Shown here: positions 8,274-18,950 of the stretch, piece after piece
Position numbering within the stretch: position 1 is the first letter of the stretch
Layout of the letters: the number at the start of each line of letters is the position of its first letter
Assembly: GCA_003139615.1 (NCBI GenBank)
Contig: PLJH01000015.1
Span: forward strand, 1 to 64,000
Reading direction: 5' to 3'
Source of the DNA: Alphaproteobacteria bacterium
GTDB lineage: Bacteria > Pseudomonadota > Alphaproteobacteria > Micropepsales > Micropepsaceae
Length of the DNA stretch: 64,000 bases
The notes under the pieces: model-generated
What the model was told of the DNA's origin: nothing
Databases searched by the model: none
The model's input: the letters and a program-made list of their open reading frames with translations, nothing else
Made by a program: the position numbers and the translations under genes

Positions 8274-8825
8274 ATGAGAAAGCGTATCGTGAGCTTGTTT
8301 GGCATGCTGGCATTCGGTGGGTTACTTGTGCCCACCGCACAGGCGGCCGTCACAGACAGTGCGCCGGGAGGATTTGCGCTCGCCGAAACCGCCCATATCG
8401 CGGCTTCTCGCGACAGAGTCTACGCAGCGCTGATCCAGCCGTCGCGCTGGTGGAGTTCCAGCCACAGCTTCTCCGGCAACGCGGCGAACTTCACGCTTGA
8501 TGCGCACGCGGGCGGTTGTTGGTGCGAGGCATTACCCAATGGCGGATCGGCCGAGCATCTGACCGTCGTCTATGTATCTCCCGGGGAAACCCTGCGCCTC
8601 AGGGGCGCACTCGGCCCATTTCAATCTTTCGCCGTGGACGGCGTCCTGACCTGGACTTTGAAGGACTCGGGCCAGGGCACCGACGTAACGCTCACCTATC
8701 TGGTGGGCGGCTATATGAAGGGCGGGTTCGATGGCATTTCAAAGGCCGCCGACGGCGTTCTCGGCGAGCAAGTGAACCGCCTGCAGCATTATATCGAGAC
8801 CGGATCGCCTGACCCGCATCCCTGA
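8274..8825 (+). CDS. Secreted SRPBCC (START/Bet v1-like) protein
   Basis: A 183-residue protein with a signal peptide (MRKRIVSLFGMLAFGGLLVPTAQA) followed by an SRPBCC/AHSA1-type fold (IAASRDRVYAALIQPSRWWSSSH; GPFQSFAVDGVLTWTLKDSG; DVTLTYLVGGY). The fold makes a hydrophobic ligand pocket. Export is unusual for this mostly cytosolic family, though secreted members exist. The ATG at 8274 with GGAGGGG just upstream is preferred over the GTG at 8262. Confidence 0.75.
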   Translation: MRKRIVSLFGMLAFGGLLVPTAQAAVTDSAPGGFALAETAHIAASRDRVYAALIQPSRWWSSSHSFSGNAANFTLDAHAGGCWCEALPNGGSAEHLTVVYVSPGETLRLRGALGPFQSFAVDGVLTWTLKDSGQGTDVTLTYLVGGYMKGGFDGISKAADGVLGEQVNRLQHYIETGSPDPHP

Positions 8826-8854
8826 TTGAGCGCGGCCTTTAAACTGGTTACAAT
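8826..8854 (+). promoter_or_regulatory. Sigma-70-type promoter of the aminotransferase operon
   Basis: TTGAGC (8826-8831) and TACAAT (8849-8854) are separated by 17 bases, close to consensus, giving a predicted start near 8861. The next gene on this strand begins at 8997, so the leader would be about 135 bases. Confidence 0.45.
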
Positions 8855-8996
8855 CGCGACATGACTTCGAAATTCGCGCTGCTCATTCTTTGCGCCCGGA
8901 TCGGCTACAATCCTCCGTAACCGAATGGTTTCCGCACGTCGTGCGGAGACCTTCGCGGCACGCGCCGCATTCCGCAATTCAGCAGCAGAGATTTCC

Positions 8997-10394
8997 ATGG
9001 CGCATGAAAGCAATACCCACAATCTCACGTCCCATTGGCGCGCGATCGACGCGGCCCATCACGTACATCCCTTCACCGACACCGCCGCGCTCAACAAGGA
9101 GGGCGTGCGCGTCATCGTCAAAAGCGACGGCGTCTATCTATGGGATTCCGAAGGCACGAAATTGATCGACGGCATGGCGGGCCTCTGGTGCGTACAGGTC
9201 GGGTACGGCAATGCCGAGCTTGCCGAGGCAGGCTACGAAGCATTGAAAACGCTCCCCTATTACAACCACTTCTTCAAGACGACCAACCCCTGGACGGCCG
9301 AACTGGCTGCCAAGCTCGCGACGATTCTGCCCGATGGTCATGAGCATGTGCTGTTCGCGAATTCGGGATCGGAAGCGAACGACACGGCCCTGAAGCTGAT
9401 CCGCTATTATTGGAATCTGAAGGGCCGTCCGGACAAGAAGATTCACCTGTCGCGCGAATACGCCTATCACGGCGTGACGATGGCGGCCGCTTCGCTTTCC
9501 GGCCTCACGCCCATGCACCCGCAATGGGATCTGCCGCTTCCCGGCTTCGCCAAAGTGCCCGCACCTTACTGGTTCGGCGCCAAGGCAGCGGGCTATGGCG
9601 ATATCGATCCCGAAGAATTCGGCCTTCTGATTGCGCGCAAGCTCGAAGAAGCCATCCTCGAGATCGGCGCGGATCGCGTCGCATCGTTTTCGGCGGAACC
9701 GATCCAGGGCGCGGGCGGGCTCATATTTCCGCCCGCCACCTATTGGCCCGAAGTACAGCACATCTGCCGCAAATACGATGTGCTTCTGCATCTGGACGAA
9801 GTGATCACCGGATTTGGACGCACAGGCGAATGGTTCGGCGCGCAGACCTATGCCATTGCCCCCGACATCATGACCATGGCGAAGGGATTGTCCTCCGGTT
9901 ATCAGCCGATCTCCGCGATTTCGCTGGGCGAGCGGATGAGCAAGACGATCCTCAACGCCAATGAAGAGCTCGTGCACGGCTACACCTATTCCGGACATCC
10001 GGTGGCGAGCGCGGTTGCGCTCAAAAATCTCGAAGTGATTGAGAAGAAGGGGCTTGCCCATCGCACCAGGCACACGATCGGGCCCTATCTGGATCGCCGC
10101 CTGCGCGAAACCTTCGAGGCGCATCCGCTTGTCGGCGAAGTGCGCTGCGTCGGGCTCCTCGCAGCCATCGAGCTTGTGCCCGACAAGGCAGAGCGCAGAT
10201 TCTTCGCGAACAGTGGGGACATCGGCACGCGGTGCCGGAACTACTGCTTCACGAACGGGCTCGTCATGCGGGCGATCCGCGACACGATGGTGCTTTCGCC
10301 ACCGCTCATCGTGACGGAAGCGGAGGTTGAAGAGATCGTCGCCAAAGCGAAAGACGCGATCGACCGCACCGCGCATGATCTTGGGAAAATGTAG
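8997..10394 (+). CDS. Class III omega-aminotransferase (putrescine/beta-alanine:pyruvate type)
   Basis: A 465-residue PLP-dependent aminotransferase. ANSGSEANDTALKL binds cofactor phosphate, LHLDEVITGFGRTGEWFG holds the PLP aspartate, and the Schiff-base lysine is in MTMAKGLSSGYQPISA. WCVQVGYGN and YNHFFKTTNPWTAELAAK match the subgroup of putrescine-pyruvate and beta-alanine-pyruvate transaminases. The track ORF start at 8925 adds 24 non-homologous residues; the ATG at 8997 fits the family. The MOSC gene follows after two bases, so the pair is cotranscribed. Confidence 0.9.
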   Translation: MAHESNTHNLTSHWRAIDAAHHVHPFTDTAALNKEGVRVIVKSDGVYLWDSEGTKLIDGMAGLWCVQVGYGNAELAEAGYEALKTLPYYNHFFKTTNPWTAELAAKLATILPDGHEHVLFANSGSEANDTALKLIRYYWNLKGRPDKKIHLSREYAYHGVTMAAASLSGLTPMHPQWDLPLPGFAKVPAPYWFGAKAAGYGDIDPEEFGLLIARKLEEAILEIGADRVASFSAEPIQGAGGLIFPPATYWPEVQHICRKYDVLLHLDEVITGFGRTGEWFGAQTYAIAPDIMTMAKGLSSGYQPISAISLGERMSKTILNANEELVHGYTYSGHPVASAVALKNLEVIEKKGLAHRTRHTIGPYLDRRLRETFEAHPLVGEVRCVGLLAAIELVPDKAERRFFANSGDIGTRCRNYCFTNGLVMRAIRDTMVLSPPLIVTEAEVEEIVAKAKDAIDRTAHDLGKM

Positions 10395-10396
10395 CG

Positions 10397-11047
10397 ATGA
10401 AACTGCGGCTGCTCTCCGTCAATGTCGCGCAACCGCAAATCATTGGGCAGTGGAACGGGGAAGCGGTTCTATCCGGAATCGCGAAACGTCCGCTCGACCG
10501 AAAATCCGTGTTCGTGTCGGCGACCAACATCGCAGGCGACGGCCAGGCCGACCTTTCCGTGCATGGCGGCATCGACAAAGCGGTCTATGCCTATCCGACG
10601 GACCACTGGCCGTGGTGGGAACGTGAAAGGGCGCTTCCCTGCGAGCCCGCGACCTTCGGCGAGAATTTGACGCTCGAAGGCGCGGACGAAACGACCGTCG
10701 CCATCGGGGACCGTTTTCGCTGGGGCGATGCGATCCTCGAGATAAGCCAGCCCCGCGCGCCCTGCTTCAAGCTGGCGATTCACACCGTCCGCCCCGATGC
10801 GCCCCAACTCATGACGTTGTCCGGCCGTTGCGGCTGGTATTTCCGGGTGGCGCAGGAGGGCGATGCTCCAGCGCTCGGGGGAGCACTTGTCCGTGTTTTC
10901 GAGAGCGGTGGCCCGTCGGTCCGGGAAGCTTTTTTGGCCATCTTCGGCCCCCCTATGGGAACCAACCGGCTGCGGCGTGTCGAGGCGGCGCCGGGCCTCG
11001 CAGAAAGCTGGAGAAAACCTGTTTTTAGGCGCCTCCAAGGTCTCTGA
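10397..11047 (+). CDS. MOSC domain protein (YiiM-like)
   Basis: A 216-residue MOSC-domain protein resembling YiiM, which acts in molybdenum-cofactor-dependent reduction of N-hydroxylated compounds. Visible are DLSVHGGIDKAVYAYP, FGENLTLEG, the family-typical IGDRFRWGDAILEISQPRAPC and GRCGWYFRV. The cysteine in PRAPC is the likely Moco-sulfur-interacting residue. Cotranscribed with the upstream aminotransferase; no molybdoenzyme is nearby. Confidence 0.85.
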   Translation: MKLRLLSVNVAQPQIIGQWNGEAVLSGIAKRPLDRKSVFVSATNIAGDGQADLSVHGGIDKAVYAYPTDHWPWWERERALPCEPATFGENLTLEGADETTVAIGDRFRWGDAILEISQPRAPCFKLAIHTVRPDAPQLMTLSGRCGWYFRVAQEGDAPALGGALVRVFESGGPSVREAFLAIFGPPMGTNRLRRVEAAPGLAESWRKPVFRRLQGL

Positions 11048-11122
11048 TTCGATCCAGACAATGTGTACTAAATGCAACTGTCACCAATAAAAAATCGTAA
11101 TCTTGGGACTCGAAAAAAATAG

Positions 11123-11151
11123 TTGCAAACTGTGGCCCCGGTGCATAGGTT
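11123..11151 (+). promoter_or_regulatory. Sigma-70-type promoter of the predicted small RNA
   Basis: TTGCAA (11123-11128) and TAGGTT (11146-11151) are spaced by 17 bases, after an A-rich stretch. Predicted initiation is near 11158, just before the first hairpin of the predicted RNA. Confidence 0.45.
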
Positions 11152-11157
11152 TGTCCT

Positions 11158-11306
11158 TGGAAGAACGAACAACTGTCCAGCAGGCACTGCCCCCCCGCTC
11201 GCACGCTGGACGGCGTTCTTTCAGAGGTACCGGTCATCCCCTCCCGGTGCCAGCGCGTAACGGCGCACGTGACGCCCGATCAGCCCCCTGGTCGGGCGTC
11301 TTTTTT
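11158..11306 (+). ncRNA. Predicted trans-acting small RNA with three C-rich hairpin loops
   Basis: This gene-free stretch can form three hairpins in series. Hairpin 1 has an outer AAGAACG/CGTTCTT stem and an inner TCCAGC/GCTGGA stem with CCCCCCC in the loop. Hairpin 2 pairs GGTACCGG (11226) with CCGGTGCC (11244), with CCCCT in the loop. Hairpin 3 is an intrinsic terminator, GACGCCCGA/TCGGGCGTC with CCCCC in the loop, followed by six T. A promoter lies just upstream and no plus-strand gene follows. C-rich loops could pair with Shine-Dalgarno sequences. I could not match it to 6S, SRP, RNase P or tmRNA. Confidence 0.55.
11271..11306 (+). terminator. Intrinsic terminator of the predicted small RNA
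   Basis: A nine-base-pair stem, GACGCCCGA (11271-11279) with TCGGGCGTC (11292-11300), twelve-base loop, then TTTTTT (11301-11306). It could also end read-through from the MOSC gene. Confidence 0.8.
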
Positions 11307-11317
11307 GTGCCGTCTCA

Positions 11318-11950
11318 CTACTCCCGGGGTACAGCGACGCGGCGAAGCGTCAGGTTAATCCGTCCACCCCCGGGCACGTGCCGGGAACTACCGGAAACGA
11401 GCCGGTCGATCCCGTGGAAGGCGAGCCTTGCCGGCCCTCCGAACACCAGCACATCACCCGAGCAAAGTTTGATGCTTTTGGTCGGTGCTTTGCGCGTCGT
11501 GCCTCCGATGCGGAACAGGGCGTCGTCGCCCAACGACACCGACAAGACCGGCGCCTCGAGCGCCGCTTCGTCGCGATCCTGGTGCAAGCCCATGCGCGCC
11601 CCGGCGCGATAGAGATTGACCAGGCAGCATTCGGGCGGGGCGCGATATCCGGTTGTTTTCCGCCAGAGTTCCAGGAGAATTTCGGGAATCGGCGGCCACG
11701 CCCGCTGCGTCAGCGGATGCCGCGCTTCATAGCGATAGCCGGAGATATCGGAATACCACCCCATCGAACCGAAATTCGTTTCCTCGACGGAAAACGGCTT
11801 TCCCGAACGCGGCATTTGCGGGCGATAGAATGGCGCATCTTGCGCGCGTTGCAGCACATCGTTCACCAACAAGCCCTGTTCGCTCGCATCGAGCGCCCCG
11901 GACCACAGGCGGACGCCGGGCGCAATTTCGAAGGCGTGGGAGTGCAGCAT
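11318..11950 (-). CDS. alkB: AlkB-like 2-oxoglutarate/Fe(II) dioxygenase
   Basis: A 210-residue AlkB-family dioxygenase that oxidatively demethylates alkylated bases. The iron site is visible: MGLHQDRDE gives H-x-D and LAFHGIDR the distal histidine; GRINLTLRRV supplies the 2-oxoglutarate arginines. NFGSMGWYSDISGYRYE is the substrate-recognition lid. The start at 11950 is one base from the stop of the upstream GNAT gene, so the two are translationally coupled. The track ORF extends 30 residues into the GNAT gene and is rejected. Confidence 0.9.
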   Translation of the reverse strand: MLHSHAFEIAPGVRLWSGALDASEQGLLVNDVLQRAQDAPFYRPQMPRSGKPFSVEETNFGSMGWYSDISGYRYEARHPLTQRAWPPIPEILLELWRKTTGYRAPPECCLVNLYRAGARMGLHQDRDEAALEAPVLSVSLGDDALFRIGGTTRKAPTKSIKLCSGDVLVFGGPARLAFHGIDRLVSGSSRHVPGGGRINLTLRRVAVPRE

Positions 11951-11951
11951 A

Positions 11952-12521
11952 TCAGGCGATCGTCTTGCCCATCCGGATGATCGGCACGCGTACACCCGAA
12001 GGCGTGTCGACGCGAAGCTTCTCGATTTCGAGATAACCAAAGGCCTTGTAGAGCGGCAGGCCGGACAAAGTTGCGCCGAGTTCCGTGCGCGAGAATCCTT
12101 CGGCGGCCGCCTTCTCTTCGCACACGCCCAAAATCAATTTGCCGACGCCTTGTCGCGCGAAATCCGGATGCGTGTACATTGCGCGCACGCGCGCGGCGTC
12201 GTTCCTGGGGTCGAGCAATGCCGTATCGCGGCCCGCAGAATGATCGCCGCCGAACAGGGTCGCGCGACGGCTCCAACCACCGCATCCCGCAATGCGACTG
12301 TCCTTTTCCACGACGTAGTAGGTGCCGTCCTCGATCAATTGCGTATCGAGACCCATAACCGAAAACGAAGCCTCAACTTCTTCCGGCGATAAAACGTCAC
12401 GCAACAGAATGCGTATCGACGCATTCATGAGAGATCGAAGCGTATCGATATCGTCCAGGCACGCGAGCCGGAGCATGAAATGGTTAGCGGTCGTTTTCCA
12501 CATTTCGCCTGTATAGCGCAT
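11952..12521 (-). CDS. GNAT family N-acetyltransferase
   Basis: A 189-residue GNAT protein. The acetyl-CoA loop is in ARVRAMYTHPDFARQGVGKLIL and the C-terminal motif is TLSGLPLYKAFGYLEIE. Substrate unknown. It sits directly upstream of alkB with a one-base gap, which suggests cotranscription but not a shared pathway. The start at 12521 leaves a short extension; an internal methionine at residue 16 is possible. Confidence 0.8.
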   Translation of the reverse strand: MRYTGEMWKTTANHFMLRLACLDDIDTLRSLMNASIRILLRDVLSPEEVEASFSVMGLDTQLIEDGTYYVVEKDSRIAGCGGWSRRATLFGGDHSAGRDTALLDPRNDAARVRAMYTHPDFARQGVGKLILGVCEEKAAAEGFSRTELGATLSGLPLYKAFGYLEIEKLRVDTPSGVRVPIIRMGKTIA

Positions 12522-12640
12522 TCCCGTTCGATCCTGCGGGGAATTTTCGTGCCGAAACGAGACAGACGGAATCGTAAAATGCGCGGAGAATCCGAGAAAT
12601 TTTCGAAAATCTTAAACGATCCCAACGTATACCGAACCGC

Positions 12641-13357
12641 ATGAACACGTTCACAGCGCAGCCGGACGAAAAAGCTTCGCCCTCTGCCGCATGGCTCAGC
12701 GGCTCTAAGGTCTATGACCTGCTGGCCGCCTCGCCGCTGATCCTGTGGTACGCGATCTGTCTCGTGCAGCAGGTGCCGCAACTGCTCGACGAGTTGGCGA
12801 AGGTATGGATACACGAACAGCAATTCCTGCCGATCATAGACCTTCTCTCCAAGTTTTCCGTTTTCCTGTTCGCCGCCGTGCTGATCGGCTTTCTCGTGGT
12901 GCGCCGGATCCCCTCCGCAAAAGCGCAGGGCATTTTTCCCCGGGCCGCTGCGTTTCTTGGCACCTATCTCGGCGTTGCGATCCTGTTGTTGCCGCGTCAT
13001 CCGGTGGGCTGGACGACGGAAGTCGCGTCGACTGCGCTGATTCTGGGCGGCATGACTTTCGCGATCTACGGCCTGCTCTGGCTCGGACGCTCGATCAGCA
13101 TCATGTCGGAAGCGCGCAAGCTCGTGATCGGCGGACCCTATTCGATCGTGCGCCATCCGCTCTATCTGGGCGAGCAACTCGCGCTCATCGGGGTGTTCCT
13201 GCAATATATGTCGCCTGTCGCGCTCGCGTTGCTGGCGCTGCAGTTTTCGTTTCAAATCTACCGCATGGGCTTCGAGGAGCAGATCTTGGGCGACACGTTT
13301 CCCGAATATGCCGATTACAAAGTACGCACCGCGCGGCTGATCCCGGGCATCTACTAA
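12641..13357 (+). CDS. Isoprenylcysteine carboxyl methyltransferase-like membrane protein
   Basis: A 238-residue integral membrane protein with about five hydrophobic segments and the ICMT/PEMT signature near the C-terminus: GGPYSIVRHPLYLGE followed by GFEEQILGDTFPEYADYK. Bacterial members are SAM-dependent methyltransferases of unknown substrate; protein prenylation is not expected. The gene stands alone between the divergent GNAT/alkB pair and an lpxR remnant that runs into its 3' end from the other strand. Confidence 0.82.
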   Translation: MNTFTAQPDEKASPSAAWLSGSKVYDLLAASPLILWYAICLVQQVPQLLDELAKVWIHEQQFLPIIDLLSKFSVFLFAAVLIGFLVVRRIPSAKAQGIFPRAAAFLGTYLGVAILLLPRHPVGWTTEVASTALILGGMTFAIYGLLWLGRSISIMSEARKLVIGGPYSIVRHPLYLGEQLALIGVFLQYMSPVALALLALQFSFQIYRMGFEEQILGDTFPEYADYKVRTARLIPGIY

Positions 13358-13562
13358 GCAGGCGCGCGACACGCACAGCCGTATCGAAATTGTCGTCGGG
13401 TCCCGAAGTGTATGCGAACTGCACGCCGTTCGTGTAGTCGCGATCGGTGTTGTAGAAGACATCGTTCTCGAACAGGACGCTGATAGTCCCGTGCTCTGGG
13501 GGCTCGTCGGCTGCGTAGGCGAGCTGTGTCGCAAAAAGATGCTCCAGCTGCCGGAAGCGCAA
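13358..13562 (-). pseudogene. lpxR: N-terminal remnant of an LpxR-type lipid A deacylase
   Basis: On the minus strand, a signal-peptide-like end (FATQLAYAADEPPEHG) leads into TISVLFENDVFYNTDRDYTNGVQFAYTS, the N-terminal signature of the LpxR/DUF2219 outer-membrane lipid A 3'-O-deacylase. After about 65 residues (DDNFDTAVRVARLL) similarity stops where the frame runs into the end of the ICMT gene. A full LpxR has about 320 residues, so roughly 80 percent is missing. It reads as a truncated relic whose breakpoint lies beside the ICMT stop. Confidence 0.7.
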
Positions 13563-13694
13563 CCTGTCTGAGATGAGTAACGCGCATGCCGGCCACCCCC
13601 GTTTAACCGCAGACTGAATGCGTCGGGTCCGTTTCGGTTGCAGAGGCGGTTGCGAAATTACATTCGACGAGAACCGTTCGATCCTCGTCCGACC

Positions 13695-13725
13695 TTCCCC
13701 TGTTAAACAGGGGAAATAACAGGCG
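13695..13725. repeat. Palindromic repeat, copy 1
   Basis: TTCCCCTGTTAAACAGGGG followed by AAATAACAGGCG. The core CCCCTGTT-A-AACAGGGG is a perfect palindrome. A second copy starts 87 bases downstream. The pair may be a small interspersed repeat or a protein-binding site. Confidence 0.7.
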
Positions 13726-13781
13726 CCCCTCTCTCGCCACGCCTTTCGCGGCAGTTGCTCAACTTGATCCCCGTCGGCATC

Positions 13782-13812
13782 TCCCCTGTTTAACAGGCGA
13801 AAATAACAGGGG
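13782..13812. repeat. Palindromic repeat, copy 2
   Basis: TCCCCTGTTTAACAGGCG followed by AAAATAACAGGGG. It matches copy 1 at nearly every position, but its palindrome has one mismatch and it ends with the extra AACAGGGG half-site. Confidence 0.7.
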
Positions 13813-13950
13813 AACTTTCAATTCACGCTTTCCGACGGTCGGTCGAACAGCTTTGAGGCCATGCAATATTGGCAGTATATACCACTATAGTAATAAAGAA
13901 AACTGATATGGTCTTATAATGTGATTTCGACCGTAATCCCGCGACTCTGC

Positions 13951-13978
13951 TTGACCCGGGGAGTTCGGCAAGTATATT
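13951..13978 (+). promoter_or_regulatory. Sigma-70-type promoter of rplU-rpmA
   Basis: TTGACC (13951-13956) and TATATT (13973-13978) are separated by 16 bases, giving initiation near 13985 and a leader of about 73 bases before rplU. This strength suits a ribosomal protein operon. Confidence 0.6.
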
Positions 13979-14057
13979 GCCGCGCTCCCGAGGCGGCAGA
14001 GGCGGCCCGGATACCCATTTTCCCCGGTTTTCCGGGATTTTTGCAAGGAATTCGGCC

Positions 14058-14417
14058 ATGTTCGCGGTCATCCGCACCGGCGGCAAGCAATATACGGTCG
14101 CCAAGGACGATGTGCTCACTGTCGAGCGCCTCGACGGCGACGTGGGTGCCACCCTCACCCTGGGCGAGGTCCTGATGCTGGGCGGCAGCTCGCCAAAGAC
14201 GGGCCTGCCCCTGGTTGAAGGTGCATCCGTGATGGCCGAGATCGTCGAGCAGGGCCGCGGCGAGAAGGTCGTGGCCTTCAAGAAGAAGCGCCGCAAGAAC
14301 ACCCATCGCAAGCGCGGCCATCGCCAGCCCTTCACGAAGCTGAAGATCACGGCGATCCACGGTCACGAGAAGCACGAGCCCGCTAATCACGAAGTGGAGG
14401 CCGCTCATGGCGCATAA
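14058..14417 (+). CDS. rplU: Ribosomal protein L21
   Basis: A 119-residue bL21 of the large subunit ([42 protein letters not shown]). The true start is the ATG at 14058 with AAGGA eight bases upstream; the track ORF adds 27 false residues. The C-terminus carries a short His/Glu/Ala-rich extension ([19 protein letters not shown]) common in alphaproteobacterial L21. It overlaps rpmA by 11 bases. Confidence 0.97.
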   Translation: MFAVIRTGGKQYTVAKDDVLTVERLDGDVGATLTLGEVLMLGGSSPKTGLPLVEGASVMAEIVEQGRGEKVVAFKKKRRKNTHRKRGHRQPFTKLKITAIHGHEKHEPANHEVEAAHGA

Positions 14418-14679
14418 GAAAGCCGGCGGCTCCTCGCGCAACGGACGCGATTCGGCGGGCCAGCGACTTGGCGTGAAGAAGTTCGGCGGCGAAGCGATTG
14501 CAGCCGGCAATGTGATCGTGCGCCAGCGCGGTACGAAGTTCTTCCCCGGCACCAATGTCGGCATGGGCAAGGACCACACGCTCTTCGCCACGGAGACCGG
14601 CAAGGTCGAATTCCGCGAAGGCTTTAAGCGCCGCACGTATGTATCGGTCATTTCCATGCCGGCCAAGGACGCCGGTTGA
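14407..14679 (+). CDS. rpmA: Ribosomal protein L27
   Basis: A 90-residue bL27 ([51 protein letters not shown]). Its N-terminal tail reaches the peptidyl-transferase centre. The usual AHKK start is present with no cleavable extension of the Firmicute type. The Shine-Dalgarno GGAGG lies inside the 3' end of rplU, so translation is probably coupled. Confidence 0.97.
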   Translation: MAHKKAGGSSRNGRDSAGQRLGVKKFGGEAIAAGNVIVRQRGTKFFPGTNVGMGKDHTLFATETGKVEFREGFKRRTYVSVISMPAKDAG

Positions 14680-14731
14680 CATAGGCGGTTTCGAAATCGA
14701 GCCGCCACCAAATGGGCGGCTCATCGCGCGA

Positions 14732-14761
14732 GGGAAGGTGGTCCGCCATCTTCCCTTTTTT
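14732..14761 (+). terminator. Intrinsic terminator after rplU-rpmA
   Basis: GGGAAGGTGG pairs with CCATCTTCCC (one G-T pair) around a TCCG loop, followed by TTTTTT. A second hairpin, GAGCCGCC/GGCGGCTC, lies just before it at about 14699-14722. Confidence 0.85.
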
Positions 14762-14785
14762 GTTCCCTCGCGGGAGGGGACTGTC

Positions 14786-17515
<2,730 letters not shown>

Positions 17516-17536
17516 GCAGCGACCTCAAACTCTCTC

Positions 17537-17675
17537 TCACCATGGCCGGGCGTGACCCGGCCACCCAGTCAGCGAGCGTCTGCGAGCTGAATGATGCGGA
17601 CGCGACAGCATCAAGGGCCGTTTGCCGCGCAGACGCGCGGCTACTGGGTGGCCGGCTCCGGGGCCGGCCATGGTG
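17537..17675. repeat. 139-bp palindromic, MITE-like element between proB and proA
   Basis: Thirty-three-base arms, TCACCATGGCCGG...CCACCCAGT (17537-17569) and the near-exact reverse complement (17643-17675), flank a 73-base centre that itself contains GCGTCTGCG/CGCAGACGC. The whole can fold into one long hairpin. Elements with such GGCCGG...CCGGCC arms are plausible interspersed repeats in alphaproteobacteria, but only one copy is in this window. The right arm contains the proA start codon. Confidence 0.75.
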
Positions 17676-18950
17676 AAATTTGGGGATGACGCCGAACTGG
17701 AAAACGCGCTCAAAAAAACAGGGCGTGCTGCGCGCGAAGCCGCAATTGAATTGCGCGAGGCTTCTCGCGGAGCCAAGGACGAAGCGTTGCATGCGATGGC
17801 TGCTGCCATCCGCAAACATGCGGAAAATATTCTTCTGGCCAATGCCGAAGACATCGTGGCTGCAAAGAAACAAAATCTGTCCTCAGCAGTGCTGGATCGG
17901 CTCGCACTTGATGAAGCGCGCATCGAGGCGATGGCAAGCGGTCTCGAGGCGATTGCGGAGTTGGCCGATCCCGTCGGCCGCGAACTTGCGCGCTGGACGC
18001 GTCCCAACAGTCTCGACATTGCGCGCGTGGCGACGCCCATCGGGGTGATTGGAATCATCTATGAAAGTCGGCCGAATGTGACGGCCGATGCAGGCGCGCT
18101 CTGCCTTAAATCCGGCAATGCGGTGATCCTGCGCGGCGGCTCGGACGCGGCACGTTCGTCGTCTGCAATTCACGCCGCGCTGGTGGAGGGGTTGCGGGCA
18201 GCCCGGCTGCCGGAAACGGCGATCCAGATGATCACAACAACGGATCGCGCCGCTGTCGGCGCGATGCTCGAAGGCCTCGACGGCGCCATAGATCTGATTG
18301 TTCCCCGCGGCGGCAAAAGTCTCGTCGCGCGCGTGCGGGAAGAGGCGCGTGTGCCGGTGCTGGCCCATCTCGAAGGCATCTGTCACATCTATGTGCATGC
18401 AAAGGCCGACCTCGCGATGGCGCGCGCCATCGTGCTCAACGCCAAGATGCGGCGCACGGGCGTGTGCGGCGCGGCCGAAACCATGTTGATCGACCGCGCG
18501 ATACTTCAATCTCACGGCACGCCGATTCTTCACGATCTGCAAAAAGCCGGTTGCGAGATCCGCGCAGACGAAAATGTGCGGGACGTCTTTCCGAGCGCGA
18601 CTGCGGCATCCGAAGACGATTGGCGTTCGGAATATCTCGATGCGATCCTTGCCGTGAAAACGGTCGACGGCGTGGAAGACGCAATCCGCCATATTGAAAC
18701 CTATGGCTCGCATCACACCGAGGCGATCGTCACCGAAGACGCGCAAGCGGCCGAGCGATTCCTCGCTGCGCTCGATTCTGCGATTGTGATGTGGAATGCT
18801 TCGACCCAGTTTGCCGACGGTGGAGAGTTCGGCATGGGGGCGGAAATCGGTATCGGCACCGGCAAGCTGCACGCGCGCGGGCCCGTGGGTGTCGAACAGC
18901 TCACGACCTTCAAATATGTCGTGCGCGGCAAGGGGCAGATTCGAGCATGA
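17670..18950 (+). CDS. proA: Gamma-glutamyl phosphate reductase
   Basis: Second enzyme of proline synthesis, an ALDH-superfamily reductase of 426 residues. Visible: [47 protein letters not shown] with the catalytic cysteine, and the C-terminal [25 protein letters not shown]. The first usable start is the ATG at 17670 (or GTG at 17673), inside the right arm of the palindromic element, giving an unusual N-terminus ([15 protein letters not shown]). It overlaps nadD by four bases. Confidence 0.94.
   Translation: MVKFGDDAELENALKKTGRAAREAAIELREASRGAKDEALHAMAAAIRKHAENILLANAEDIVAAKKQNLSSAVLDRLALDEARIEAMASGLEAIAELADPVGRELARWTRPNSLDIARVATPIGVIGIIYESRPNVTADAGALCLKSGNAVILRGGSDAARSSSAIHAALVEGLRAARLPETAIQMITTTDRAAVGAMLEGLDGAIDLIVPRGGKSLVARVREEARVPVLAHLEGICHIYVHAKADLAMARAIVLNAKMRRTGVCGAAETMLIDRAILQSHGTPILHDLQKAGCEIRADENVRDVFPSATAASEDDWRSEYLDAILAVKTVDGVEDAIRHIETYGSHHTEAIVTEDAQAAERFLAALDSAIVMWNASTQFADGGEFGMGAEIGIGTGKLHARGPVGVEQLTTFKYVVRGKGQIRA

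Larger units (their letters stand above)
13563..14057. other. Long intergenic region with repeats and rplU promoters
   Basis: No convincing gene lies in these 495 bases. They hold the ground upstream of the lpxR remnant, two copies of a palindromic repeat (13695-13725 and 13782-13812), an AT-rich block at 13865-13925 with a possible promoter (TTGGCA, 16 bases, TAATAA), and a better promoter at 13951-13978 driving rplU. The AT-rich block differs in composition from its surroundings. Confidence 0.6.

Noticed and set aside
9138-10376. 412-residue minus-strand ORF across the aminotransferase
   Set aside because: Shadow of a well-supported PLP enzyme; no family motif.
11158-11306. Predicted RNA as 6S, SRP or RNase P RNA
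   Set aside because: No long rod with a central bubble, no GGAAGGAAGCAGC-type SRP loop and no RNase P core sequence.
13695-13812. CRISPR array
   Set aside because: Only two repeat units and no cas genes.
17537-17675. Rho-independent terminator between proB and proA
   Set aside because: Hairpin long enough but no T-run and genes are in one pathway; better explained as an interspersed repeat.
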